Source: an uncultured Chitinophagaceae bacterium (GTDB taxonomy: Bacteria; Bacteroidota; Bacteroidia; Chitinophagales; Chitinophagaceae). From it: DNA of 64,000 nt. The notes under the pieces were generated by a model. The model saw only the letters and a list, made by a program, of their open reading frames with translations. It was not told the origin of the DNA and made no database searches. The stretch is taken from NCBI GenBank assembly GCA_937996595.1, contig CALKVC010000094.1, forward strand, positions 44,299-108,298, read 5' to 3'. Both the position numbers and the translations under genes were made by a program. Shown here piece by piece: positions 9,948 to 18,770 of this stretch (positions are counted from its first letter, which is position 1; each line of letters begins with the position of its first letter).

Positions 9948-11222
9948 TTAATAGTGGCATTTCTGACACTCGGTTCCACCGATTTTTTCAACGGTTACGC
10001 TATCCAGCTTGTGGTTCTTAATGTCGTTATGGAATTTTTCGTAAATGCTGTAGAATTTATTGCCGCTGCTGTCTTTCTTATTATAGAAATCCACTTTGCT
10101 TTCGCGGTGGCAGTTTACGCACCATCCCATGCTGAGGTCAGAGAACTGGTACACTTCGGGCATTTCCTGTATGTTTCCGTGACAGGTTTGGCATTGCTGT
10201 TTACCTACTTTTATATGCTGGCTATGGTTGAAATATACGTGGTCGGGGAGGTTATGGATTTTTACCCATTCAATCGGCCGGGCGCCATCAGGTATGCCGT
10301 CGCCGTTGTTATCCGGATTATACTGGCCGGTTGCCGGGTTCCATCCCGCATAGGCATACAGTTTTTGAATTTCTGCTGTACCATTTACTGCCTGGCCGTT
10401 TTCTTTAATGATTGGATCGCCTTTATATTCTTTGATGGCCATATGGCAGTTCATACAAACATTTACAGAAGGAATGCTTGCCTGTTTGCTGTGTTCTGCA
10501 CCGCCGTGGCAATACAGGCAACTGATCTGGTTAACGCCGGCATGCACTTTATGGGAATAATAAATCGGCTGTTCGGGCTGGTAGTTTTTCATACGGCCCA
10601 TGCCAATGGCTGCATTCATGGTGAGGTATCCGCCAATTGCGAATAGTACCAGGATACCAGCCATCAGGTATGCTTTGTTACGGTAAAAAGGAACCGGTTC
10701 GCCCCGTAAGATCCCTTCTTTTTCATCGGTTAATTTGCGCAGGTTACTGTTTACCTGTAATAATATAAATGCTACAACAGCCAGTACCAGGGTTAGTATT
10801 CCAAACAGCAACGAGTTATCGGATTGAGCCGGGGCGCCCGCCGCTGTTGCATCCGGTGTTTTTACCGGGGGCGTATAATCATCCACATATTTCATGATGG
10901 CATCAATCTCTTCCTGCTTGAGGTTTGAGAAACCAGACATGATGATGGGTTTCCATTTATTTTTTAACGCTGTAGCGTAGGGGTCATTCTGGGCCGCCGG
11001 GTTGGCAACCCATTTATATATCCAGTCGGGGCTTGGTATCCTGTCTTTCCATCCCTTCAGTGCCGGACCGGTATAATCCGCATCGGGTTTATGGCAGTTG
11101 GCGCAATTCGCTTTAAAAAGCGCTTCGCCATCAGCGGCCAACAGAGCATTTGAAAAAGAAATTGATAAAAAGAAAAGAATACAAGCAATAGCTTTGTTAA
11201 AATTTTTTCTATAGCGACTCAT
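9948..11222 (-). CDS. actA: Alternative complex III subunit ActA, multiheme cytochrome c with N-terminal cytochrome c domain
   Basis: First gene of the respiratory operon. Six CxxCH heme motifs are visible: CANCH at about residue 40, then CLYCH, CMNCH, CQTCH, CVNCH and a C-terminal CQKCH. The first sits in a small class I-like cytochrome domain; two hydrophobic segments near residues 135-158 and 180-205 separate it from the pentaheme part. The start is set at the ATG giving a signal peptide that ends NALLA; an earlier in-frame codon at 11288 lies close to the promoter's upstream element and is rejected. Family descriptions give ActA five hemes, so the extra domain is notable, although it may be common in this clade. 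Confidence 0.94.
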   Translation of the reverse strand: MSRYRKNFNKAIACILFFLSISFSNALLAADGEALFKANCANCHKPDADYTGPALKGWKDRIPSPDWIYKWVANPAAQNDPYATALKNKWKPIIMSGFSNLKQEEIDAIMKYVDDYTPPVKTPDATAAGAPAQSDNSLLFGILTLVLAVVAFILLQVNSNLRKLTDEKEGILRGEPVPFYRNKAYLMAGILVLFAIGGYLTMNAAIGMGRMKNYQPEQPIYYSHKVHAGVNQISCLYCHGGAEHSKQASIPSVNVCMNCHMAIKEYKGDPIIKENGQAVNGTAEIQKLYAYAGWNPATGQYNPDNNGDGIPDGARPIEWVKIHNLPDHVYFNHSQHIKVGKQQCQTCHGNIQEMPEVYQFSDLSMGWCVNCHRESKVDFYNKKDSSGNKFYSIYEKFHNDIKNHKLDSVTVEKIGGTECQKCHY

Positions 11223-11263
11223 ACAGTTATCGGGGCTAATGTGGAGAATAACCTGGTTTGCTG

Positions 11264-11296
11264 CAAAAATAAGGTACGATACTGACAAATTACCAA
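11264..11296 (-). promoter_or_regulatory. Promoter of the act-cox operon
   Basis: On the minus strand TTG (11294-11296) is followed after 22 bases by TATTTTTG (11264-11271), an exact match to the Bacteroidota -7 consensus TAnnTTTG. Transcription would start around 11257, giving a 5' leader of about 35 nt before the actA ATG. The position supports the chosen actA start. Confidence 0.6.
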
Positions 11297-11386
11297 CATT
11301 TGTTAATTTTTTTTTTCCTTATCTGGCTTGTGTTACAGCGATTTGTATATGCATAAATAATAATATTGTCATGCCTTTGTAAGGTA

Positions 11387-11415
11387 TTGCCAACACAGAA
11401 ATATTAGTATGTTTC
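11387..11415 (+). promoter_or_regulatory. Candidate promoter of the purN fusion gene
   Basis: TTG (11387-11389), 18 bases, then TATGTTTC (11408-11415), which has one mismatch to TAnnTTTG. The predicted start lies about 34 nt before the ATG at 11455. A second possible box, CATTTTTG just before the ATG, is followed by CAGC as at actA. The match is suggestive only. Confidence 0.35.
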
Positions 11416-11454
11416 GCCTGCCGGTATAACAATGTTTTGATGCATTTTTGCAGC

Positions 11455-12333
11455 ATGTTAAAAAAATTACAGGAGCGTTGGAAGGTTAACCTGCTGAACC
11501 TGGTGCTTATTTTAATCACATTTGCCACCGGGGGCAGCCTCTGTGGTTGGGCGGGCCGTAAAATATTATTGCTTACAAACCTGGAAAAGGGGGCCGTTTG
11601 GGTGGTCTTATATATCGTTTTAATTACCCTGTTATGGCCATTCTGTGTGTTATTGATAAGCATTCCGCTTGGGCAATTCGGGTTTTTCAGGAAATATATC
11701 GCCAGGATCATGTCAAAATTCAGCGGCGGTAAAAAACAAGTTGCTCTAAAACAACCGGTAAACATAGCCATTTTTGCCAGCGGTGCCGGCAGTAACGCTA
11801 AAAACATTATAGAATATTTTAATACAAACGGAGGCAAAAACGCAACTGTAAGCTTATTGGTTTGTAATAACCCCGAAGCGGGTGTATTACAAATTGCAGC
11901 AGCAAATAATATTCCTCCCTTGCTGGTTAACCGGGAGCAGTTTCGGGATCAAGGTGGTTTGTTAGCAGCGCTGGAAGAAAAGGGCATCGGGTTTATCGTA
12001 CTGGCCGGCTTTTTATGGAAGCTGCCCGGGTACCTGGTTAAGCAATACCCCAAAAAGATTGTCAATATACATCCGGCCCTGTTACCAAAATACGGCGGCA
12101 AAGGCATGTACGGGCATCATGTACACGAAGCCGTTATTGCCAATAAGGAAAAGGAGAGCGGCATCAGCATACATTTTGTGGATGAAATATACGACCATGG
12201 AGAAGTAATTTTCCAGGCTACCTGCGAAGTGCTGGCAACGGATACAGCAGAAACCCTGGCAAAAAAGATCCATCAACTGGAGCATCAGTATTTCCCGAAA
12301 CTGATTGAAGCCGCCATCCAAAAGCAAAATTGA
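11455..12333 (+). CDS. purN: Phosphoribosylglycinamide formyltransferase with N-terminal DUF6787-like membrane domain
   Basis: The C-terminal part (about residues 103-292) is PurN, which transfers a formyl group from 10-formyltetrahydrofolate to GAR in purine synthesis. It shows the start motif IAIFASGAGSNAK, the catalytic block NIHPALLPKYGGKGMYG (Asn, His) and HFVDEIYDHGEVIFQ with the catalytic Asp. The first 95 residues are a separate module with two transmembrane segments (about 13-33 and 47-72) resembling the small Bacteroidota membrane family DUF6787. PurN is normally soluble and about 190-210 residues, so this is a membrane-anchored fusion. No stop or frameshift separates the parts. An upstream TTG at 11437 is a less likely start. 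The DUF assignment is from memory. Confidence 0.9.
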   Translation: MLKKLQERWKVNLLNLVLILITFATGGSLCGWAGRKILLLTNLEKGAVWVVLYIVLITLLWPFCVLLISIPLGQFGFFRKYIARIMSKFSGGKKQVALKQPVNIAIFASGAGSNAKNIIEYFNTNGGKNATVSLLVCNNPEAGVLQIAAANNIPPLLVNREQFRDQGGLLAALEEKGIGFIVLAGFLWKLPGYLVKQYPKKIVNIHPALLPKYGGKGMYGHHVHEAVIANKEKESGISIHFVDEIYDHGEVIFQATCEVLATDTAETLAKKIHQLEHQYFPKLIEAAIQKQN

Positions 12334-12386
12334 CGTTAAAGCGTGGTAAGGATACGCATTTGTTATTTAATATTACAGCCTTAACC

Positions 12387-13142
12387 ATGCTGCATCTCCT
12401 GAGATATATTTTTACTTTTTCTTTTTTCCTGTTTGCCCATATTGCCGATGCGCAAATTACTGTAAGCGGAACCGTACTCGACGTCAGCAAGATCAATTAT
12501 GTGGAAAATGTACGGGTGGTCAGCAGTGGAGGCATGTTTGCCATTACCGACAGCCTGGGCCGGTATTCCATTTTAGTGGATGAAAAAGATTCCCTCACTT
12601 TTTATTATAACAAAAAACCCACGCAGCAATTTGCTGTAAAAACAATTCCCGACCCCACCAGGTTCAACATTAGTATACACGTAACCGTTAAGGGCAAATA
12701 CCAGGTATTGAATGAAGTGGTGGTATTTGCCAAAACCCACAAACAGGATTCTATTGAAAACAGGCAGGCCTATGCCGATATTTTCAATTACCAGAAACCG
12801 GGCTTATCCACTTCCGTAACACCGGGTGGTGGCGTTGGGGCAGATGTGAATGAGCTGATTAATATCTTCCGGTTCCGGCGTAATAAACGGTTAAAGGCTT
12901 TCCAGGAGCGGCTGGAAATTCAGGAACAGGAAAAATATATTGATTACCGGTTCAGCAAAGTATATGTGAAACGGGTAACCGGTCTGCGCAGCCCATACCT
13001 CGACAGCTTCCTGGTATGGTACCGGCCGGAATATGAGTTTGTGCGGAACAGCAACGAAATTGATTTTAATCAATACATATTACTCGCTTACTACCAGTTT
13101 CAGAAACTGGTTGATATACCGGAGGCTAAAAAGGAGGAGTGA
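12387..13142 (+). CDS. Secreted carboxypeptidase-regulatory-like domain protein
   Basis: A 251-residue protein with a signal peptide ending HIADA. It is followed by a transthyretin-like carboxypeptidase-regulatory domain: QITVSGTVLDVSKINYVENV, later DSLGRYSILVDEKDSLTF. Such domains are found at the start of TonB receptors and in stand-alone Bacteroidota envelope proteins. Beyond residue 110 the sequence is charged and has no recognisable domain (for example FRFRRNKRLKAFQERLEIQ). The ATG at 12387 is chosen because it starts the signal peptide; upstream codons would add a non-hydrophobic leader. It begins 53 bp after purN and may be co-transcribed. Function unknown. Confidence 0.75.
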   Translation: MLHLLRYIFTFSFFLFAHIADAQITVSGTVLDVSKINYVENVRVVSSGGMFAITDSLGRYSILVDEKDSLTFYYNKKPTQQFAVKTIPDPTRFNISIHVTVKGKYQVLNEVVVFAKTHKQDSIENRQAYADIFNYQKPGLSTSVTPGGGVGADVNELINIFRFRRNKRLKAFQERLEIQEQEKYIDYRFSKVYVKRVTGLRSPYLDSFLVWYRPEYEFVRNSNEIDFNQYILLAYYQFQKLVDIPEAKKEE

Positions 13143-13230
13143 AAAATGGGATGGGGGAATGGAAATGGTGTGTTAGCAGTTCGTTGCTTTTATTTATTGT
13201 TACAAATTTTGATTGTTGCTTCGTTGGTGG

Positions 13231-14289
13231 CTATTTTTTATATTCTGAAAAACTAATAAATATTTTTCCATCAAAAAAGTAGAGACCAGATTCTCTGGTC
13301 CCCACCCAAAGATTTCCGTTTTTATCCTCCAAAATTTCCCAAATCCAGGGATTGATTAGACCATCTTTAAAATAGGTGAAAGTTTTACCATCGTAACGTC
13401 TAAGACCATCACTGGAACCAAACCAAAGATTTCCCTTTTTGTCTTCTATAATTCGGGTGACTTCGCCTGGCAAACCATCTTTTGTTGTAAAACTTGTAAA
13501 TGTATTTCCATCATACCGATAAGCTCCACCCCAATTACTGAACCAAATATTTCCGTTTTTGTCTTGCAGTTGAGGCCACCCCCAATTATGAGCTTTTGGC
13601 TTTGGTCCATTTTGAAACAAATCCATTGGTTTGAGGTTGGTTATAGATTTTCCATCGTAACGAAACACACCTTCATTGGTTCTTCCACCAAACCAAATAT
13701 TACCTGCATTATCTTCTAAAATGCGTTCCACCCTGTCATTACTGGTTAAAAAGCCATTTGCGGCTTCATTCATTGGAAAATGTGTAAAAGATTTGCCATC
13801 GTAAATATAGACACCATCAATCGTTACAAACCATAGTTTTCCGTTTTTTGCCTGTAACATATTGTATACCCAATGGGTTTGATAGTAGGGGTTCTTATTA
13901 GGAGGCATATTTTTTGGTAAAGGAATCTGGATTTTAGAAAATGCCTTACCATCGTAAAGACAAAGTCCCATTTCAGTACCCACCCAAATTTTACCATCTT
14001 TATCTTCCAAAATGCAATAAATTTTATTACAATCCAGCCCATCGTTTATTGTAAACTGGTTAAACGATTTTCCGTCATACTTATAAAGTCCATTATCTGT
14101 TGTTCCCAACCAAAGGTTACCCGATTTGTCCTTTAGAAAACGTTGAACAATTCCATTTCCTATGTTATTTATTAGTTTTGAATCTTCCTTTTCTTTTGGC
14201 AAATCTTTTTTATCTTGTCCATTGCAGGCCGTCCCCAAAAGCAGTATTGTCAGAAAAGTAAAAACTTGCATTTGTGAGAAATTTTTCAT
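13231..14289 (-). CDS. Seven-repeat Reg_prop beta-propeller lipoprotein
   Basis: Lipoprotein (lipobox LLLGTAC, residues 16-22) consisting almost wholly of two-component-regulator-propeller repeats. Seven repeat cores can be read, such as LWLGTTDNGLYKYDGKSF, IWVGTEMGLCLYDGKAF and LWFGSSDGLRRYDGKTF. This is the number expected for one closed seven-bladed propeller. In hybrid two-component sensors this propeller is followed by Y_Y_Y and kinase domains; here it ends after the propeller, so it is a stand-alone binding module. The gene is more AT-rich than the neighbours and is flanked upstream by a structured gene-free spacer, which suggests separate acquisition. Ligand unknown. Confidence 0.8.
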   Translation of the reverse strand: MKNFSQMQVFTFLTILLLGTACNGQDKKDLPKEKEDSKLINNIGNGIVQRFLKDKSGNLWLGTTDNGLYKYDGKSFNQFTINDGLDCNKIYCILEDKDGKIWVGTEMGLCLYDGKAFSKIQIPLPKNMPPNKNPYYQTHWVYNMLQAKNGKLWFVTIDGVYIYDGKSFTHFPMNEAANGFLTSNDRVERILEDNAGNIWFGGRTNEGVFRYDGKSITNLKPMDLFQNGPKPKAHNWGWPQLQDKNGNIWFSNWGGAYRYDGNTFTSFTTKDGLPGEVTRIIEDKKGNLWFGSSDGLRRYDGKTFTYFKDGLINPWIWEILEDKNGNLWVGTRESGLYFFDGKIFISFSEYKK

Positions 14290-14761
14290 TATTTAAATTG
14301 TCTTTGAGGTTTTGTTATCTCATTGAAGGTTTGGGTGTCGCTCTGCAATGACTGTTAACGTACAGGGCTTGCCGATGTACGGGAATTATTAGTCCGTCCG
14401 CCCAATACCGGTGATGTTTGAAAAACTGAAGATGAATATAACAAACAAAAGCTAAATAGATAATATCCAGCCCGATATGAAGCACAATATAATTACAAAA
14501 AGCCGATGATAACTTCCGTCCGCCCGTATTTTGGCACCCCCCTGTTGTACGTTCGCCCTTTCTTTGTCCGTTAGTAGCGTGTTGTATTTGAACTGTGTCA
14601 ACCTAAAGACTGTTACCCAAGCCGAGCAAGAAGGTAAACTCTTTGGCAGGTTGGCTTCATTGCTGTGGGTTTTGTGTGCATGCCAATGTGCTTGCATTGG
14701 GGCGTTGACTATAGGTTTTGCCCAGTACAATTGCTCAATGCAGCAGAGTATCTAAATAAGT
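14290..14761. other. Gene-free structured spacer
   Basis: No convincing gene. It contains a perfect 6-bp-stem hairpin (CGTACA at 14359-14364, TGTACG at 14376-14381). The decamer CCGTCCGCCC occurs twice, at 14394-14403 and 14516-14525. A 92-codon minus-strand reading frame here lacks any family features. The spacer may be a boundary left by insertion of the adjacent propeller gene. Confidence 0.4.
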
Positions 14762-16621
14762 TTAGTTTACATCAAATACAGTAGCAGATTTTGGGTTAAC
14801 ATAAATCCCCGATTTGATATCAACTTGTTCATTGGATATTATATTCAGAGCATGGGTCTTGCCTTTTAATATCTCAGCAAAACGTTTTGCATCAACCGAA
14901 ACCTCTTTATCGTTTTTATTCATCACCACCATAATCGTTTTGTCCCTGCTATAGCGGAAATAAACATACACACCATCAAACGGTGCAAAGTGCAATGTTT
15001 GGCCATTGGCAATAACCGAATTTGTCTTTCGCCAGTTTAATAACTGTTTTAAATAAGCCTGTACAGATAGTTGATCTGCATTCAATCCTTCTCCTGCAAA
15101 TGCATTTATTTTATCATCCTTCCATCCGCCCGGAAAATCAGAACGTATCAAGCCATCGTTTTTATGATGCGGTGTATTGTCCATCAAAATTTCAGTGCCA
15201 TAGTATATTTGTGGTATGCCACGGATGGTTAATAAATACGTTATAGCCATTTTGGCTAAAGCCACATCCTGCTTCAACTGCATGAACAAGCGATCCATGT
15301 CATGGTTATCACCTATCAATAAGATTTGATTGGGATCGGGGTAAACAAAATCATTAGCCAATGCTTCATACAATTTTGTAAATGGCGCATTGTAAGATTC
15401 GCCTTCCTCTCCATTTAAGGATTGTACCAATGCAGCCTGCAGGGGGAAATCCATCACTGTATTCAGGCATCCTGTATAACCATCATGATTTTTCTTTCCT
15501 TTTTGCCAGTAAGAAGCAATTAATGGATTCGTGCTCCACTCTTCACCCACGATGCTAAAATTGGGGTATTCATTCATGATGGTACAGCTCCAGTTTTTTA
15601 AAAAGGTTTTATCGCTGTAGCCATAAGTATCCTGCCTTACGCCGCCCAACTGTAATGTTTCAATCCACCAGATAGTGTTTTGAATGAGATAATTCGCCAA
15701 AAAAGGATTTTGCCCGTTCAAGTCGGGCATGGTCTTATCAAACCAGCCCTTGCTCCATAAATTTCTATCATAGTCAGAAGCATATATATCCTGGTTCACT
15801 GTACGGAGATGATTGGTGACCATATACTTGTCTGGGTAATTCAACCAGTCTTTAAACGGCAAATCATGCATCCACCAGAAATTGCTGCCAGTATGATTCA
15901 GCACCTCATCAAAAATTAATTTCATCCCCCTTTGACGCATCTTAACCGACAGTTCTTTGTAATCATCAAGGGTTCCATACCGTGGATCCACCTTGTAGTG
16001 GTTGGTAATGGCATAACCATGATAAGAATAAGCAGGCATATCATTTTCCAGCATCGGTGTGGGCCAAATGGCAGTGAAGCCAAAATCTTTTATATAATCC
16101 AGGTGATTGATAATGCCACGTATATCGCCACCATGTCTTCCACCAGGAAAAGTTCTGTCAATTTTGTTTTCTTTCATGCTTTCCACCACATCATTACGGT
16201 AATCTCCATTGGCAAAGCGGTCGGGCACTAATAAGTAAATCGCATCCGAAGAATTAAACCCTTTAAATGCGGATGCGTCTTGCTCTCTTTTTTTCAACTC
16301 ATAACGATAGCTGTATACTTCTTTTCCCGCTTTTTTAAAACTTATAGCTAAGATGCCCTGCTTGGCAGCTTTTGTAATGTGTAAATCAATAAAGAGATAA
16401 TGCTTACTATCCCCTTTTGTTATTTTTTTTATTGTTACTCCAGGATAATTTATTTGCGGCGTCGTTTCGCCAATATTGTTTCCATTAACCAGCAGTTGCA
16501 GGTTAGGGTTCTTCATACCCACCCACCAGTTGATCGGTTCCACATGGTGGATTTGGCAGAAAACATTTATACAAATAAAATTTGCCAGTAAAATAATTGA
16601 GAACAGGTTTATTATCTTCAT
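14762..16621 (-). CDS. Periplasmic GH13 alpha-amylase/cyclomaltodextrinase-like enzyme
   Basis: Glycoside hydrolase family 13 enzyme expected to cleave alpha-1,4-glucans or maltooligosaccharides in the periplasm. Signal peptide at residues 1-22, then an N-terminal cyclomaltodextrinase-type beta domain (about 25-110), catalytic barrel (about 125-520) and C-terminal beta domain. Region I is FDEVLNHTG, region II GGVRQDTYGY (nucleophile D331), region III IVGEEW (acid/base E360) and region IV GDNHDMDR (D441). All catalytic residues are present. Architecture resembles SusA/neopullulanase-like enzymes of Bacteroidota. It is the last gene of the carbohydrate operon, 26 bp after GH92. Confidence 0.9.
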   Translation of the reverse strand: MKIINLFSIILLANFICINVFCQIHHVEPINWWVGMKNPNLQLLVNGNNIGETTPQINYPGVTIKKITKGDSKHYLFIDLHITKAAKQGILAISFKKAGKEVYSYRYELKKREQDASAFKGFNSSDAIYLLVPDRFANGDYRNDVVESMKENKIDRTFPGGRHGGDIRGIINHLDYIKDFGFTAIWPTPMLENDMPAYSYHGYAITNHYKVDPRYGTLDDYKELSVKMRQRGMKLIFDEVLNHTGSNFWWMHDLPFKDWLNYPDKYMVTNHLRTVNQDIYASDYDRNLWSKGWFDKTMPDLNGQNPFLANYLIQNTIWWIETLQLGGVRQDTYGYSDKTFLKNWSCTIMNEYPNFSIVGEEWSTNPLIASYWQKGKKNHDGYTGCLNTVMDFPLQAALVQSLNGEEGESYNAPFTKLYEALANDFVYPDPNQILLIGDNHDMDRLFMQLKQDVALAKMAITYLLTIRGIPQIYYGTEILMDNTPHHKNDGLIRSDFPGGWKDDKINAFAGEGLNADQLSVQAYLKQLLNWRKTNSVIANGQTLHFAPFDGVYVYFRYSRDKTIMVVMNKNDKEVSVDAKRFAEILKGKTHALNIISNEQVDIKSGIYVNPKSATVFDVN

Positions 16622-16647
16622 AACGTAAATTTCTTATTCACTCTAAG

Positions 16648-18765
16648 TTAAAACTGTAATGTACCGCCGGCTGAGATTTCTTTATGCCTCAATTTAAAAT
16701 CGTTGAGAGGCTGATTGTTTAACCTTACCGATTGGGCATTTTTGTTTCTGATCTTTAATAATTTTCCATCTTTCAAGTAAACAATAGCACTTTCTACCTG
16801 TGGTTTGCCAATTACATATTCACCACCTGCAGGGTTCACCGGATAAAACCCTAGTGTTGAAAAAATATACCAGGCACTCATTTGTCCGCAGTCTTCGTTC
16901 CCAATCATGCCAGTAGTGGTGTTATCATAAAACTCATTGCAGATTTGTGTGATAAGCTCCTTTCCTCTTTCCGGTTTGTCTGAATACGCATACAGGTAAG
17001 CAATATGATGACTCGGCTCATTGCCATGCGCATATTGACCAATCATAGCCTCCTGTCCCAAATGCTTGTTGGGGTTAAGTGCTTTGATGCTGAAGAAACT
17101 GTCTAACTGTGCTGTAAACATTTTCTTGCCACCCATTAGTTGTATCATGCCTTCTACATCATATTGTGCAGGTGTCCAGAAATATTGCCAGGCATTTGCT
17201 TCAGTATAATCACCAGGATTGTTCAAGGGTGATGTAGCTATTAATGGATTGAATGGAGAACGCCAGTTTCCCTTGCTGTCTTTACCACGCATTTGTTTAG
17301 TGGAAGCATCGTATAAGTTTGTATAATATCTTGCCCGTTTGTAAAAAATAGAAGCAATGTCCCGCTTACCCATTTTATCTGCCAATAATGCAATACAGTA
17401 ATCGTCAACGCCATGTTCTAACGTTCTTGAAACAGCTTCATTATCCAGACTGTCAAAAGGATAATAGCCATATTTGTTGAGCAACGTCCAGTTGCTGTTG
17501 ATATGATTTTTGGTCGTTGATTCTATCATTTGCTGCAAGGCTTGTTCTACATCAAAACCAGTAAAGCCTTTGTTGTATGCATCTGTAATTACAGGAATCG
17601 CATGGTTACCAACCATACAATAATTATCTTTTCCCCATGCTGTCCAGATTGGCAAAAAGCCCGCAGCTTTGCAGTGTTCGATCATGCTGTTGATAAAACC
17701 GTTTACTTTTTCCGGTGCTACTAAAGTATATAAAGGATGAGCCGCACGGTAAGTATCCCAAAGCGAAAGGGTGGAATAGTATTCGCCATTCTTTGCTGTT
17801 CTTATGGAATCGTCAGCTCCACGGTACTTGCCATCCACATCCGCAATATTTGATGGTTGAATAAACAACCGGTACATGCAACTATAGAATATTTCCTTTT
17901 GCTTCTTCTCTGCGTTAATTTCTATTCTGCTTAAATAACTGTTCCATACTTTTTTATTATTGGTAACAACAGCCTTGAAATCCCAGCCAGTTAACTCAGT
18001 TTGTAAATTGTTTTTTGCGCCCTCAACACTTACAGATGATAAAGCAATTTTTGTTTGGAGGAGTTTATCTTTCAAATTAAAGCCAAGTACATAACGGGGT
18101 GCAGCTTCTTTTGATTTTCTTTCCAATACAATTACTGAAGTAAACGGCTGATTGAATTGTATGCTGAAAAAGTATCTACGCTCAACCCAGTTCTTTTTAT
18201 GGCACCATCCACTGATGGTTTTATTATCTTCAATTTTTACATTGCTTTCTAGAACTACACTGTCATTAAGAAAACGCAGACCATGTTGCAAATCAACCAG
18301 CAGCTTTGAAGATGATGATGGATAAGTATATTGATGAAAAGCAACCCGTTCAGTACATGTCAATTCTACTTTTACGCGATTATTTAATGTAACTGTATAA
18401 TAACCCGGTGACGCTTTTTCTGTTTCTTTTAAATAGGTTTCACCGAAGTTATCCTTTTTATCGCCGCTGAAAGGTTGCAGCAGTACATCCCCAAATTCAT
18501 TAATACCTGTGCCATTTGCCCTTGTTTGAGAAAATCCCAGGATGATGCTGTCTTTGTACTGATAGCCACTGGTATAATCCCAACCATTGTCTCTGTTATC
18601 AGGCCCCGGCTGCACCATTCCAAAGGGCATGCATGGGCCGGGGAAAGTATGACCCGTACCCTCGGTACCGATAAAAGGATTGACGTATTGGGTGTAATCG
18701 ATTTGCATTTTTTCTTTACAGGAAAAAACACAAAGAATCATTAAGGCATATACTATTTTTTTCAT
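16648..18765 (-). CDS. GH92 family exo-alpha-mannosidase lipoprotein
   Basis: Family 92 enzymes are calcium-dependent, inverting exo-alpha-mannosidases. The protein starts with a lipoprotein signal ending CVFSC (Cys16) and the typical N-terminal YVNPFIGTEGTGHTFPGPC. Further family landmarks are PFGMVQPGPDN, SLWDTYRAAHPLYTL, HGNEPSHHIAYLYAY and GMIGNEDCGQMSAWYIFS. At 705 residues it is close to the family norm of about 720-780. Mannosidic linkage preference cannot be read reliably. It stands between two GH13 genes with 5-bp and 26-bp spacers, so the operon may attack a mixed glucose- and mannose-containing substrate. Confidence 0.93.
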   Translation of the reverse strand: MKKIVYALMILCVFSCKEKMQIDYTQYVNPFIGTEGTGHTFPGPCMPFGMVQPGPDNRDNGWDYTSGYQYKDSIILGFSQTRANGTGINEFGDVLLQPFSGDKKDNFGETYLKETEKASPGYYTVTLNNRVKVELTCTERVAFHQYTYPSSSSKLLVDLQHGLRFLNDSVVLESNVKIEDNKTISGWCHKKNWVERRYFFSIQFNQPFTSVIVLERKSKEAAPRYVLGFNLKDKLLQTKIALSSVSVEGAKNNLQTELTGWDFKAVVTNNKKVWNSYLSRIEINAEKKQKEIFYSCMYRLFIQPSNIADVDGKYRGADDSIRTAKNGEYYSTLSLWDTYRAAHPLYTLVAPEKVNGFINSMIEHCKAAGFLPIWTAWGKDNYCMVGNHAIPVITDAYNKGFTGFDVEQALQQMIESTTKNHINSNWTLLNKYGYYPFDSLDNEAVSRTLEHGVDDYCIALLADKMGKRDIASIFYKRARYYTNLYDASTKQMRGKDSKGNWRSPFNPLIATSPLNNPGDYTEANAWQYFWTPAQYDVEGMIQLMGGKKMFTAQLDSFFSIKALNPNKHLGQEAMIGQYAHGNEPSHHIAYLYAYSDKPERGKELITQICNEFYDNTTTGMIGNEDCGQMSAWYIFSTLGFYPVNPAGGEYVIGKPQVESAIVYLKDGKLLKIRNKNAQSVRLNNQPLNDFKLRHKEISAGGTLQF

Positions 18766-18770
18766 TCCAG

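Noticed and set aside
14452..14730. 92-codon minus-strand frame in the structured spacer
   Set aside because: No homology recalled, odd composition and overlaps direct repeats; taken as non-coding.
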